Shown: piece after piece, positions 21,108 through 32,449 of the stretch
How the letters are laid out: each line of letters begins with the position of its first letter
Position numbering within the stretch: the stretch's first letter is position 1
Assembly (NCBI GenBank): GCA_023213395.1
Contig: CM041465.1
Location: 57,667,741-57,731,740 of the forward strand
DNA: 64,000 nt
Direction: 5' to 3'
From: Cycas panzhihuaensis
Taxonomy: Eukaryota; Cycadophyta
The notes under the pieces: generated by a model
Databases searched by the model: none
Told to the model about the DNA's origin: nothing
The model's input: only the letters and a program-made list of their open reading frames with translations
Made by a program: the position numbers and the translations under genes

Positions 21108-23764
21108 TGGATGCACGTTTATAGGATAATCGCTAAGCTCGGTAGGAATATCGAAGGTGTGGGGGAAAGCTTACAAGCAGAGTAAGTATCACGCAAGGCG
21201 CTCCGTGCACCAGAGTGTGAGTTCAGGACCTGCAGATGATACCCAATTACCTTAGAGAGGTCCTCTATCCAAAAGAGAAAGAGGGGAAATAGGAAAGCTA
21301 GCCTGGATAAGCTCGAGAGGAAGATCCTCCCACCCTTGGATGGCCAGAAGGGGAAGAGAGGAGTCCTCAAAAGTTTCCCTATGATGGAGAGAAATGAACA
21401 GGGATAAGGTAGGTGATAGCCTACAATGTAGCCAGGTTCCTCTTGGTTATTTGACTAAGCAAATAAAGCCAAGAGAAGGAGAGAGAGAAGGGAAGAAGAC
21501 AACTAAACCAAAGTTTCCTTTAACGATTCAAAAGGGAAACGGGAATAGGTGTCACATATGCAAGCAGATAATATCAAGCAGAATGAACCGAAAGGGCAAG
21601 CTAGGCTTTGTGGCAAAAGGAAAGGGAAGGGTAAGTCTCCTATAAGTCCTTTTCCTATGAGGGTTGAGTATACCATATGCAAGCTTTCAAGCATAAATAA
21701 AAGATAATGTTTCCCTTTTTACTTTTATGTGTGACCTACTTAACTAACACATAGATCCTAAACAAAAGTAACAAAGGGAAGTGAGAGTTAAAGGATGGAT
21801 GTATGTACCCAGAAGATGTATTGGCTGATGGATACCTCACCCACATGCAACGTACATCCTTACATCAATCCATGGATGCATGGCCAAGTCTTGACGTGAA
21901 CGATGGGGGCTTCCTTACCTTCCCCTTTGCAAAAAGAAAACAGAAAGGAAGAAAGCGAAAGCAAAGAGCAAAAACAATAGATCTTACCTGGATCTAAATG
22001 TTTTATACCTTTACGAGAGTACCAACCTACATATGCATGGGCTTATCCCTTCCAAGAAGGGGCTTCAAAAGATAAGCTATGTATATGCAAGTATATATAT
22101 AATATTTATGTTAGAGTGTTAGAGAAAAACAACCACTGCAATAAGCTCTAAAATCCTCTCTCAAGCAAGGATATATACCAAGCAAAATGGGATGAAGGAA
22201 AGCCCTCGGGATGGTTAACCCTCCACTAGGTTCTCCACATGACTCTCTAGCAGAGCAAGATAATGGTAAAAGCAACTAAGGACAACTAAGAGGTGCAAGG
22301 AAAAGAGTAACAAAGCGTTGGGAAATATACAAGATATGGAGTTGCTATGGGCAACAATCCCGTGCACAAACCCTTGCCAATGATATCAAGGGATACCCAA
22401 TAATATAAGGGACACTACAGGGGTCCAAACAAGAGATGTGCAGGCCTGGAATCAATGCAACAAGGGGCTACATATGCTGATAATCCAACGTAGGCCTAGG
22501 GCTCAATCACTCCTAATTATCTCAAGAAGAGCATGGAGCAAGAGAAGAGAAGGTGGGAAGGGGATACCCTTGGAGAGAAGGACTTGAAGGGGGGATGCCC
22601 CACCTTGCTCTCTTCACCCAACCTTGTGACTCTTCTCTCACTACTCCCTTGAAGAAAACTAGCGGAGAAAAAGTAGAGTTAGGAAGCAACCAGCCAAGCA
22701 CAATGGATACAAGCTTTACTATGGTCAAACCTGAAGGAAACATGCAAACAAGATAAGAAATAGGCCTAATATGGAGACAACTTACCATAGATCCAGAGGA
22801 AAGAGGTTTGGAAGGCCTACTGGGCTGATATGGAGCAGGTCTAGCCCTGCTGCTAGCCGAGAAGAGGATGCCTGCAAGGGTTTGCAGGAGAACTTTCAAT
22901 GGGTAGCTGAGGGAGACACTTGTTGGGCGAATTGGAGAAGAACCACACCAAAATTGCTTAATAAAACCTGGAGAGACACTTTCCACCATGGAAGCAAGGA
23001 GTTGCAGGCAGATCCTGGTCTAGAGTTGCATGAAATACAAGCCTGCAAGTACATCTATAGCAAAAAGAGAAGAAGAGCAGAAGTTGCAACAGGAACAGTT
23101 GTGTTTGAGAGCAAAAAATAACCTAAAAGACCCAAAATGATGAGGGTTTGGATACTTATACCCATCCCAGCCCTAAGTGAGTGAATAGAATGTGAATAGG
23201 GCTAAGGTGGATATGATGCCATGTGGCGATTCTGTGGGAAATGCAAGAATTACCACAACAGTTTTTAAAAAATAACTGATAACAATTGCACTGCGGTAAA
23301 CTTTATGGTACCGCTAAGTTTACAACGGTGCGGGACCAGAAAGCCAAAATGGCAGAATTCTAGGTTCCGGGAGCTTTGGGAGGTGATGTGGTAGGCCTAG
23401 AAGGGGCTAGCCCTCCTGTTTAGGAGGCTGAGAAATGAGATGCTGGGAGCTCAAAGTCAAGGCATGAACAGGTCATATAAACTAACAGAAGCTCAAGACA
23501 GTGTGGAGACAATGCGGAGGGTTGTAGAGTGCCATGGGGATGCCTGCCTTGTGGAAAGGTAGATCCCGCTGGGGTCGTCATAGGTTCACAATATGACAAG
23601 CGGTATGAACAGGCAACAAATAAAAAGTGATCATACAAATGAAGCAATCAGTCATGCAATGAGGCAATACTCATGTCAACCTTTCCAAAGAAATAACACA
23701 AGTGAAAGGGAAGAAGTATACTTGAGCCAACCTGTCTGTATCCATTCCCGGTAGCCGGGAAACA
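21108..23764 (-). repeat. 5' LTR of Tat-C (2.66 kb)
   Basis: It aligns over its full length with 9464-12190, starting TGGATGCACG beside the primer site and ending GTAGCCGGGAAACA. On the minus strand the outer part (about 23.3-23.15 kb) holds the near-palindrome and a TATA-like site. The open frames within are not shared as intact frames between the two LTRs and look like chance. Confidence 0.9.
23151..23163 (-). promoter_or_regulatory. Candidate TATA box in Tat-C 5' LTR
   Basis: The minus strand reads GGGTATAAGTATC, 150 bases downstream of the near-palindrome. The partner LTR keeps GGGTATAAGTATCC at the same place. This is a plausible U3 promoter element, unproven. Confidence 0.4.
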
Positions 23765-23769
23765 ACTAC
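23765..23769. repeat. Right target-site duplication of Tat-C
   Basis: ACTAC. It pairs with GCTAC at the left end (one transition). Confidence 0.55.
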
Positions 23770-23808
23770 CTTAGTGCTTGGGCAGTGTGGAGTGTCGTAG
23801 ACTTAGAG

Positions 23809-23831
23809 GGTTAGCCATTCCAAGGCTAACC
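23809..23831. repeat. Perfect 8-bp inverted repeat (hairpin)
   Basis: GGTTAGCC, 7-base loop, GGCTAACC. No T-run follows. The role is unknown; it may be LTR secondary structure. Confidence 0.5.
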
Positions 23832-23960
23832 GCATCCCTTCCTCCTTGTCCCTTTTGATATTTCTTGTAAAGCTAATATAAAAAGGAAATTGAAAGTTGA
23901 TTTTGTTGTAAATATTTCTTTAATTTAAATAGCTTGCATTGTACTATTCTATACATTGCA

Positions 23961-23970
23961 TACACACACA

Positions 23971-24015
<45 letters not shown>

Positions 24016-24158
24016 ACACACACACACATATATATATGTACATATATATATGTATATATCTATAGATATATATACATATATATATGTACATATATATATA
24101 TATATATATATATCTATAGATATATATACATATATGTATATATATGTATATACATACA

Positions 24159-24210
<52 letters not shown>

Positions 24211-24321
24211 CATACATATATATATATACATATATATATAGATATATATACATATATATATATATATACATACATATATATATATATATATAGATATATA
24301 TATATACATACATATATATAT

Positions 24322-24383
<62 letters not shown>

Positions 24384-24408
24384 ACATACATACATATAGA
24401 CATATACA

Positions 24409-24444
<36 letters not shown>

Positions 24445-24451
24445 TATATAT
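23961..24451. repeat. Compound microsatellite (CA)n-(TA)n-(ACAT)n
   Basis: A (CA) tract to about 24.03 kb passes into long TA runs with spaced CATA/GATA interruptions, ending in ACAT repeats. Long Tyr/Ile frames on both strands come only from the repeat. Confidence 0.95.
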
Positions 24452-27400
24452 CGCTTGCACCCTAATAGCCCCGTGGAAGGGCAGACATTACTTGGTTGCA
24501 GGTTCCCTTCTCACCACACGTGGAGAAAGAGAAAGACATTTCGACCCAGTTGTGTTCTTGCCTTTCTTCTTGATATTCCTTTTGAATCCTTTTGTACAAC
24601 TCTCTTTTTTTCCTTCCCATTTTTTTTTCTTTCAATTTTGGTAAAGGTAAGGAAACCCCTTCCCTCATTCGTCAGCATTACCATATCAAGCCACCTACAG
24701 TTGGGCGTAGTATAAGGAAAGCAGCTGCAACAAGGGGATAGCGCTCCCTTAGCCGTCCAAGATCTGGGTATGCTCCTCACTCCCCTTTCATCCTATTCCT
24801 CTCGCCTTATTTTATTTGTCCCCCATATATCATACCTAAAGGAAAAGGAAAAGAAAAAGAGAATTTGCATACATCATCCGCACCTAGTTAATTTGTTTGC
24901 CTACTTAATAAAAGTGTATCAAATAGGGACCATGTCCGTTGCATGTCTATTTGTTGCATGTTTCCTTGGGCTTGCATCCCTTGTATGCATCTTGCCTCAC
25001 ATACTATTTCTTTGCTAATCACTCTCTCTTTTTGCATTTAAAAATTAAAAGAGAGTGAGGACATGCATGAGTGAGCAAATGATTGGTTTTGTTTATGTTG
25101 TTCTTTTCCTTCTTTAAAGTAAGAACCTATCTTGCATACAAGAACACAATATCATATACACAACCCCATCCCTACACATGTTGCATAGCAACCTACACAT
25201 AAAAGAATTGGAACTTTTCCATTGTCACCTCATATCCCTAAAACTATCTTAGACGTAGCACCTTAAAGGCATCCCTCCTTTTCTCATTGTTCTTTATTGC
25301 ACTTATTACAACTAAGTAACCTTAGTGTGACCTTGGAGTTGGTTCCACACTTGTAGGATTACTCACCCCCCCATTCCTTCATGATTGCACACCGCTCCTG
25401 CCTCTTGCTTAAAACCAACTCTCCTATCTCTTTCTTTCTAAGTAAGGAGCCATCCTCTCACTTGTCTTCTCCTCCCACCTTTAGCCATCTAAGGGTGAGA
25501 GGGTCCATCTTTTGAGGTTACTTGTGAACCTGAGGATATCCCTCATCTCTTTCACCCTCAAACTGAGGTAGAGTTACTTTGAAGGGAGTTTGTCCACCAT
25601 TTGCGAGTCTCAAACCTGCATTCTAACATATGAATGCCTTTTGTGGGTGATCTCCTTCACTTGCCAAATTTAGGACCTCTTCGTTGGTTGACTTGATCTT
25701 AACCAAGTGCGGTTACCCCCCTAGAGGTGTGATTCTAGTTAGCAAAATAATGGTTGAAAGATGGGTCACTTTGACCAATTAAATCTCAGCCAAAACAATC
25801 TCAAATTTAACAAATGAATATTCTACAATGTAGCTCTCTAAAAAATAAATATAATGGAACTAATTTAACTGAAATTTGATATACCAGTGATGAGATATAT
25901 TATTAAATGTGACAATGTACCTTTGAAAAAAATACAAAGAAAGCTTTAATAAAATAGCATAGCCCCTTTTAAAAATTAGGGTGCACAGTCATATGAGATT
26001 GTTTTAAACCAAAATCCAAATGTCAGTGAGGGTAGCTACCTCAAATAGCCATAAAATACTTATCTATTGATGAAGGTACCTAAATGAAAAAAAAATCTTG
26101 AAAATATGAAGAAATAGTCCTTAATTTACTTAAAGCCTAAGGTCACATGTAGAACAAAACTAGGGGCTAAATATAAAAGGGGCTAATCCCTTTTTAAAAA
26201 TAGATATCGAAAGTTATAAATAGTAGTTCATTTAAACTTTATAAACTTTATGAAATAAAGTATATTAATTTAATATGAAAAATGATTTTTTTTTATGCAC
26301 ACTTCGCATGAGTTATGTGATGATGTAAAGGGTGATTTAGAGTAAAAATGAGCTATGCAATTAATTAGAGAGGGGTAGATAGAGATTTTGACATACTTCA
26401 AACTCAATTTTAGAGTCAAAATGAGCAAAAATAGATCGAAAATACTGATTTATGCTTGTTTAAGAAAGAAAACAAAGGAAAAAATAAGAAAAACTTGGAT
26501 AAAGAAGTTTTGATGATTCAAACTCTTCGTTGGAAGCACGAATCTTCACAAAATGTGAAACACAGATAGATCTATCTAATGGATTGACACTGGTAAAATT
26601 TCATGATCAATGATTTCCTACAGAGTTAGAGGAAGCCTCCAAACCAAAAATGGATGAAAATAGATATGTGTTCGCTCTAAAAGTGATATCTCACAATGCA
26701 ATTAATGAAACAAGATGAAATATTTTCTAGTAGTTAGATAACTCAACTACGAGTAGAATAAGAAGTCATATACTATGGTTTTGAGTAGCGTAGAAGAAGT
26801 ATGAGCTGGTTCTAAAATAAAAAATATTAGTTCTAAAAATAATGAGATAGGAACCAACATAATAAAATAGAATAAAACAGCTAATAAAGTAAATTTATAT
26901 AGCTAAAAATTAATCAAACTTATGTGGATTTAATAACTAAAAGTTTATTTGATAATGGCACCTTCAACCAATTGAAAATATTTGAAAAATATTTATAAAA
27001 ATATATAAAAACAAGATCATGCCAGGATTTACCAATGAGCCCATGTAGGGGTGACTTCACGCAGCTTATACTCCTCACATAAGAAACAGATCCTAATGAA
27101 ACTTGAGAGGCTTCTAGATCTCCTCAATATCTAGCTCCTTATAAATTTTCACGAAGATCTAATACTTATATATCAAGAACAGAGCTGGGAAGCCAATGAG
27201 GGTAGCACATGTACTAGGAGGTCGTACAACCTAAAAAAGTGAGTCAAACAACCCTGAGATAGCTCTATATAGACCCAAAGAGGCTGACACCCAAGTTCAA
27301 TTAGTGAAACAACAATTAAAATGAGAAAAAATAAGAAAATGAGAGAGGGGCAGTGGGGTTTCACTACAAAAAATGAGCAACTAAGCTTTCAGGTGAGATA

Positions 27401-27828
27401 TCTCCGCGTAGGGGCAACAATTTTTAAATTTGTCAAATGCATTGTGAAGTTGGTTCAATGAGGATTTAAATGAGTGGTCATGTGCTGTAGTTCCAAGCAA
27501 CACAGAAGCTACACTAGCCTACTAAAATCACATAGCCTTTACCAACCTTTGAAAGAATGACATAAAATAATAGAAAACTTGATATTTCATTACTTAAATT
27601 TAGAAACCAACTATACCAAACTATTATTGGGCTGAGTGTGCTCAAATTTATAGTAAATAATTGAAAAAAACATGAGTAATAAGCTTATATATTAAAAAAT
27701 CAATTATTTATTAAAATATATATAAGAAAAACTATTGAAAGCTATAATATAAACTAAAAAATTATTGAATAAACTTGTCATGGCTAATGTTGGAGCTAAG
27801 ATCTAGCTCTAAATATTATAGGATCTAA

Positions 27829-27840
27829 GCTTTGATACCA
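27829..27840 (-). other. Primer-binding site of Cop-1
   Basis: The minus strand reads TGGTATCAAAGC. The initiator tRNA-Met type site is TGGTATCAGAGC (one mismatch). Confidence 0.75.
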
Positions 27841-27842
27841 AA

Positions 27843-28170
27843 TGAAGGTTTGAATCAAAAAGACAAAGCAGAGTAGTACATCAAGTAATCAATCCATTGT
27901 AGTATAAACATAATAATATTTATATTCAATCCATCTTCTAAGAGTATAATAGATTTCCAAATATTGGTGGTATCTAAAGACACCAAGGTTAGTCACCTTG
28001 AAAAATATATAGTTTAAGGGAGGAGGGAAACCTCCTCAATCTCTAAAATTCAAACAACATTAAAATAATATTTAACTCAAGTTAACATTAACCTAACCTT
28101 ACTTACCTTAATATGTATATACTCACATGTTCAAAAGGTAGGAGTGAGGTAATGAGCATTAACTTCAATA
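27843..28170 (-). repeat. 5' LTR of Cop-1
   Basis: It starts TGAAGG two bases from the primer site and ends near CATTAACTTCAATA. It shares the block AATATTGGTGGTATCTAAAG and GGAGG...CCTCC order with the Cop-7 LTRs. The right end is set by the restart of Cop-2 coding sequence and may be off by a few bases. Confidence 0.6.
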
Positions 28171-29690
28171 TATTAGACTCCATAACCTAATTCATTAATG
28201 CAAAATTTACCCTTTAAGATCTTGTAGTTCTTCTCTCAATGTTGGTGTCCAAAATATTTGAAGAGTCATGTGCCCTTTATACCTACTTAGGGACCCATTG
28301 ATTTGAAGTAAAGGGTCCTATTTCATTTAGATTAGGTACATTTGTATCCTTATAATTTAATTCCATTTCAACCATGATATTTTTTTTCTTTATCTTTCTC
28401 AACCATTTCATCTTGATAAAATTCATCTTCTTTGAATATGATATCCTTACTTACAATTACCTTTTTATCTTTTGAATCACAAAGTTTATAGGATCTAGAA
28501 AAGTCACTATATCTTATAAAAATGCATTTGATATATTTATCATCCAACTTAATTCTCTTTTGATTTGAAATATATGTATAAGTTATGCACCAAAAAATTC
28601 TTAAGTATTTAATGCTTGACTTATAACCTATCAAAGCTTCTTTTAGTGTAACCCACCTAACTGCCTTGGTGGTATACTTGTTCAACACATAAATAACTAT
28701 ATATATAACTTCTGCTTAAAATTCATTTATAAAATGCTTATCTTCAAGCATACTCCTTGCCATTTCAATAATTATTCTATTTTTCCTTTCAACAACCTCA
28801 TTTTTCTATGGGGTATAAGGATTAGTGAGCTACTTTCTTATACCATAATAATTATAATAAGCTTTAAATTTATTTGAAATGAATTCTTCCTTATTATTTG
28901 ATCTTAGGGTTAGAATTCTAAGTCCACTTTACATTTCCACTAAAGTTTTGAAGTCCATAAAGCATTGTAGAGCATCTTATTTAAATTTGATGAAGTAGAC
29001 TCATGTCATCCTTATGAAGTCATCAATAAATGTTATAAAATACTCTACCTCCAAGTGAGGGTACATCTATTGGACCATATAAAACTATATATATCAATTG
29101 AGGTGGCCCATTGGACCTATTACTTTCATTAGAAAATTCTTCTCTTTATTGCTTTCTAAGTATGCATTCTTCATAAAATTCTTTATTAGGTTCAATAGTA
29201 TGGAGTCTAATTACCATATCTATTATTTTTATTAAGGCCAAATTATTGTAATTTATATGGCTAAATCTTTTATGCCATATTTTACTATCCACATTTATCA
29301 ATGCCTTTAAGGAATAATAATATGTTAGGAGTATGACTAGTTTGAATAACTTATGACTAGTCATTTGGCCTTTGCCCATAATTGTCTTGTTCCTTAATTT
29401 ATCCTTGATGGTATATTCCCTATTATCAAAGATCTCTTTATATTTCTATTACATCATCTGGCCCACTGAAAGTAAGTTCTTCCTAAAGTTAGCACACATA
29501 ATACATCATTTATGCTCCTAGTTTCTCTAGAATCAGTTGTTATGAAGATATTTCTTTTTCCAACAGTTGTTTGAGTGGTGTTATCTCCAAACATAATTTT
29601 ACTTTTCTTAGAGTTATCTAATTCCTTAAGCCACTCTTCCTTATGCGTCATATATATAGAACACCATAAATCGATATACTAATTATCTTC
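28171..29690 (-). pseudogene. Cop-2 protease end, integrase and pre-RT linker
   Basis: From right to left the minus strand gives MTHKEEWLKELDNSKKSKIM (post-protease segment), then IWHKRFSHINYNNLALIKII and FYEECILRKQ (GAG-pre-integrase and zinc-binding HHCC; first His replaced within the usual RFGHLN), LRSNNKEEF around 28.89 kb, EVVERKN near 28.79 kb, and SSIKYLRIFWCITYTYISNQ to DSKDKKVIVSKDIIFKEDEF (integrase C-terminal part). The middle catalytic Asp of the DDE triad is Asn, while the Glu is retained. The linker preceding RT begins by 28.2 kb and is cut by Cop-1. Integrase would insert the cDNA. This copy is dead from stops, frameshifts and the D-to-N change. Confidence 0.75.
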
Positions 29691-29699
29691 TTCTTCATT

Positions 29700-30750
29700 G
29701 GCCATTAGGCTTAAAAGAAATAATCTATCATTTTATCTTTCCTCCATATTTATGTTATCTATTTCCCTTTATGAACTTGACCTTTTGGTAAAATAATTTT
29801 CTTCTAAGTGAATATTCTTATGGTAATAGGAATATTGAATGGTTTATCTACCCCTTAGACTCCTACCTCTTTGTCCTTAGTTTCTCCCCCTAGGACTTTA
29901 ACCTCTTCCTCTTCCTTGAGGTCTATAGTTTTGGCCTTGACCTTAGCCTTGAAAGTACCTTTGACATTAGTATTGATTTTATCCTTGATAAAAATGATTT
30001 GGGCCTTATCCATAATAGTTACCTAGACCTTATGCTTGAAAACCTTGATGATAACCTTGGAAGCCTTGACTTCTCTTTGAAACTAGTTTCTAGGTTGGCC
30101 TCTACCCCTAGAACATTGTCCTTCGTAATTAGGTCTAATTTTTACTTTAGTGGCAAATGCATACTTAAGGGATTCACTTACTCCTTTCTTTTCTTCAACT
30201 ACTAGAAGCATAACACTTAGTTGATCTACTTTAAGGGTGCTAAGGTCTTTAAAGACTTCTATACTAGTATCCACCATCTCAAAATCCTTGATATCACCTA
30301 CACCTTATAATTTTTAAACTACTCTTTGTTTACTAATCATCTCTCTTAAGGATCTCATCTCGTTAACTAAGCCTTGTACCTTAGTAATAAAATCATTAAC
30401 TCCTTCATGAGTAGTCATTTTTAGGTTTTTAAATATGCTTCTTAAAGTTTAGAGTTTTGATGATGCCACTTCTTTGTATGTCATCTTGAGTGCATCCAAA
30501 GCCTCTATTAATATTGCTTCTTCGATGACCCATGAGAAGATATAGTCCTCAATGTGTAAAATATAAGTGTAAGTGCCTCATTGTCCTTCATTTTATTCTC
30601 CTTGAAGCATTTATTCTTATCCTCCATGGCATCTTCATCAAGTGATCCATAATCTATATCAATAAGTTCTCATATATCTTTGGCAATAAATATTGGCTTT
30701 ATTTGCCTACTCTAGTTTAAAAAAATTATGCCATTAAACATAGGTACCAT
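29700..30750 (-). pseudogene. gag: Cop-2 gag
   Basis: The minus strand from 30750 reads MVPMFNGIIFLN, a stop at the expected Trp, SRQIKPIFIAKDI and then KENKMKDNEALTLIFYTL, the copia gag (UBN2-type) opening 'FxGxNFxxW...M..L...DLW'. Later frames give a basic Arg/Gly/Ser-rich tail around 30.1-29.85 kb. The same layout is seen in Cop-4 and Cop-7, with the closest wording in Cop-4 (KKRDNEALAFIFYTLEDHIF). Numerous stops. It is preceded by a long noncoding leader. Confidence 0.7.
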
Positions 30751-31922
30751 AATATTTCCAATATTCAATACCATAATCAAAATATTATCTTAAAAAGTAG
30801 CTTTTAAAAAGATAAAGTACTTGAAATAAAGTGTAATGAAAGCATTAAAAAAGGCAATAAAATAGGCATTCAAAAGCAATAAAATTTATCCCACTTCACC
30901 TTTAGGACTTAAACAAATATCTCAATTGGGACTCAACCATCTCAAAAATAAATTTTTGTATTAGTGAGAGGTTACAAACTAAAATTTGACTAGTTCATAT
31001 AAGGGACATCACACAAGAAGCCTTGAACTAGTGCCAATTTTAAAAATAAAAATGTTTTATAAGATGACTTAAAAGAAATTTGAAGTTTTAACCACTCAAT
31101 AGAGGATAAAAAATAGACTCCAATGCTTTAAATGGGACTTAATTATAATATTATATGGTTAAGATATACATTAAAATATTTACAAAAATGTTAACCTTTT
31201 AACATGTAAGACTTAAATAAAATTTATATCAATTTAAACTGTTAAAAAATACATTAAATTGAAATGAAATATGGTTGTGTGACCACTCATTTTATTTGAG
31301 TGAAAATGCACTCTAATCTAAAGGTAATAGAACTAACTTTTGACTTTATTGGTGAAAGTTATATTTACTAGAATAGAGATAGGTCCTATTTTTGAACAAC
31401 AATTTTGAAAAAATAACTTGGCCCCTTAAAATAATGAACCCTTGATCATTTTCCTTTGTAATATGACCTATAGTGGATCCTTTAGGAATGATAACTAGGT
31501 GCTAATTTGCATAAGATTATCAATAACTCAAATGTAGAACCCACAAAAATAATTAGCTTTTTTTTAATATATACAATAATAAAATATAAATAGATCTGTA
31601 GTGTAGACTATAGACAAAAATGTATATGTTTTACCTAGCCGTAAATATATGTAGAAAATAATACTAAGGTTACTTAAATTATTTTGATATATCTACAATA
31701 AAGGAGGGCTTATCTCAGCCTAGAATCAAATACAAGTACCAACCTGGCACTAAAAGGATCACTGCAGGGTATAGAGGGCATAAATGAAGTTATAGATATG
31801 ATGTAACAACTACTAAAATGATAACTACATAGTTGGTGAATGTAAATAGTAGGGGCATAAATTATTTGGCAGAAATGGAAAAGTATTAAATGTAATATAT
31901 TAACAAAATAGGGTAAAATAAT
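30751..31922 (-). other. Cop-2 leader, proximal part, no gene
   Basis: AT-rich, no coding signal. Parts read as the inverted counterpart of the Cop-4 leader around 49.9-50.6 kb (for example AAATGAGTGGTCACATGACCATAT there versus ATGGTTGTGTGACCACTCAT here). Confidence 0.6.
31918..31922. repeat. Left target-site duplication of Cop-3
   Basis: ATAAT. The right flank is ATGAT (4 of 5). Confidence 0.5.
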
Positions 31923-32299
31923 TGTTTGAGAATATGAAATCATACACAAATGTTCCCAACCATAGAATCTTTTACCATACACAACAAGCAAACAAATATA
32001 CACATAGAAAATAGATACACAGTACATAGGATTTATGTGGAAAAATCCTTTTAGAAAGAAATCCACTAGAAAAGGATCCTTTGATGGATCACTTGATTAT
32101 TGCATAATGGATTAATACAATGATCTTCCAAGATAAATATACAAGGCCTCGAGGCATTTATACTCTCTGAAGTGGTGTCACTTAATTAGAGTTGTGACCC
32201 TTCAAATAAGTCACACATTTTTGGGTTCATACCTTTTCACTTAATTAAACCATATTAACATTAACTAAGTGGATTAATAATTAGTTACCATGTTAATAT
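31923..32299 (-). repeat. 3' LTR of Cop-3
   Basis: TGTTTGAGAATATGAAATCA to CCATGTTAATA. It aligns with 37649-38024, including AAAAGGATCCTTTGATGGAT and TACAAGGCCTCGAGGCATTT. Confidence 0.9.
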
Positions 32300-32310
32300 C
32301 CCCCCTTAAT
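32300..32310 (-). other. Polypurine tract of Cop-3
   Basis: On the minus strand TTAAGGGGGGA directly precedes the LTR start. Confidence 0.75.
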
Positions 32311-32449
32311 GTGAATGTGGGGAGCTTGCCAACTGCAACATTTGTGTTATCAAGAAGACTAAGATTATCCTATGGCTTCTTTATCCTTGTCGATATATCC
32401 CCCCTCAAGGATAACATTGTGAGTCCAAGTCTGGTATGTATCTTCATAA

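Larger units (their letters stand above)
9464..23764 (-). mobile_element. Tat-C: complete LTR-to-LTR Tat-like element without RT
   Basis: Two LTRs of about 2.7 kb in the same orientation bracket a primer site, gag, protease, a pol tail, an antisense PMD-like gene, an archaeal-type RNase H and a polypurine tract. The 5-bp flanks GCTAC/ACTAC fit a Ty3-type target duplication with one transition. Between the protease region and the integrase C-terminal tail there is no reverse transcriptase, first RNase H or integrase core, so the element must have relied on proteins from a relative. It is inserted in the LTR of Tat-P. The two LTRs differ visibly, mainly by transitions, so it is not recent. Confidence 0.85.
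23765..25789 (+). repeat. Probable continuation of the Tat-P 3' LTR, far end unresolved
   Basis: After the Tat-C insertion the plus strand carries GGTAAGGAAACCCCTTCCC, then GATCTGGGTATGCTCCTCA and a purine-rich block with AATTTGCATAC. These follow the same order as the reverse complement of the Tat-C LTR (GGTAAGGAAGCCCCC, TTCTGGGTACATACATCC, AAAGCTTGCATAT). So the split LTR resumes here. The LTR end is not clear. From about 25.0 to 25.79 kb I see no gene and no firm repeat assignment. The open frame at 24770-25018 is unsupported. Confidence 0.5.
25790..28170 (-). mobile_element. Cop-1: 5' LTR and leader of a copia element, left part missing
   Basis: On the minus strand an LTR (28170-27843) is followed by a tRNA-Met-type primer site and an AT-rich leader to about 25.79 kb. 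Part of that leader (AGATAACTCAACTACGAGTA around 26.73 kb) matches the leader of Cop-7 near 61.39 kb (AGATGACTCAATTACAATCA). No gag or pol follows, so the element is truncated on the left. It abuts the Cop-2 coding sequence on the right and probably inserted into it. Confidence 0.6.

Noticed and set aside
23873-24460. Long open frames on both strands rich in Tyr/Ile and Thr/His
   Set aside because: They are read entirely through the CA/TA/ACAT microsatellite.
24770-25018. 82-codon plus-strand frame as a small host gene
   Set aside because: It sits in LTR-like sequence, has no homologue I recognise and the codon content is unremarkable.
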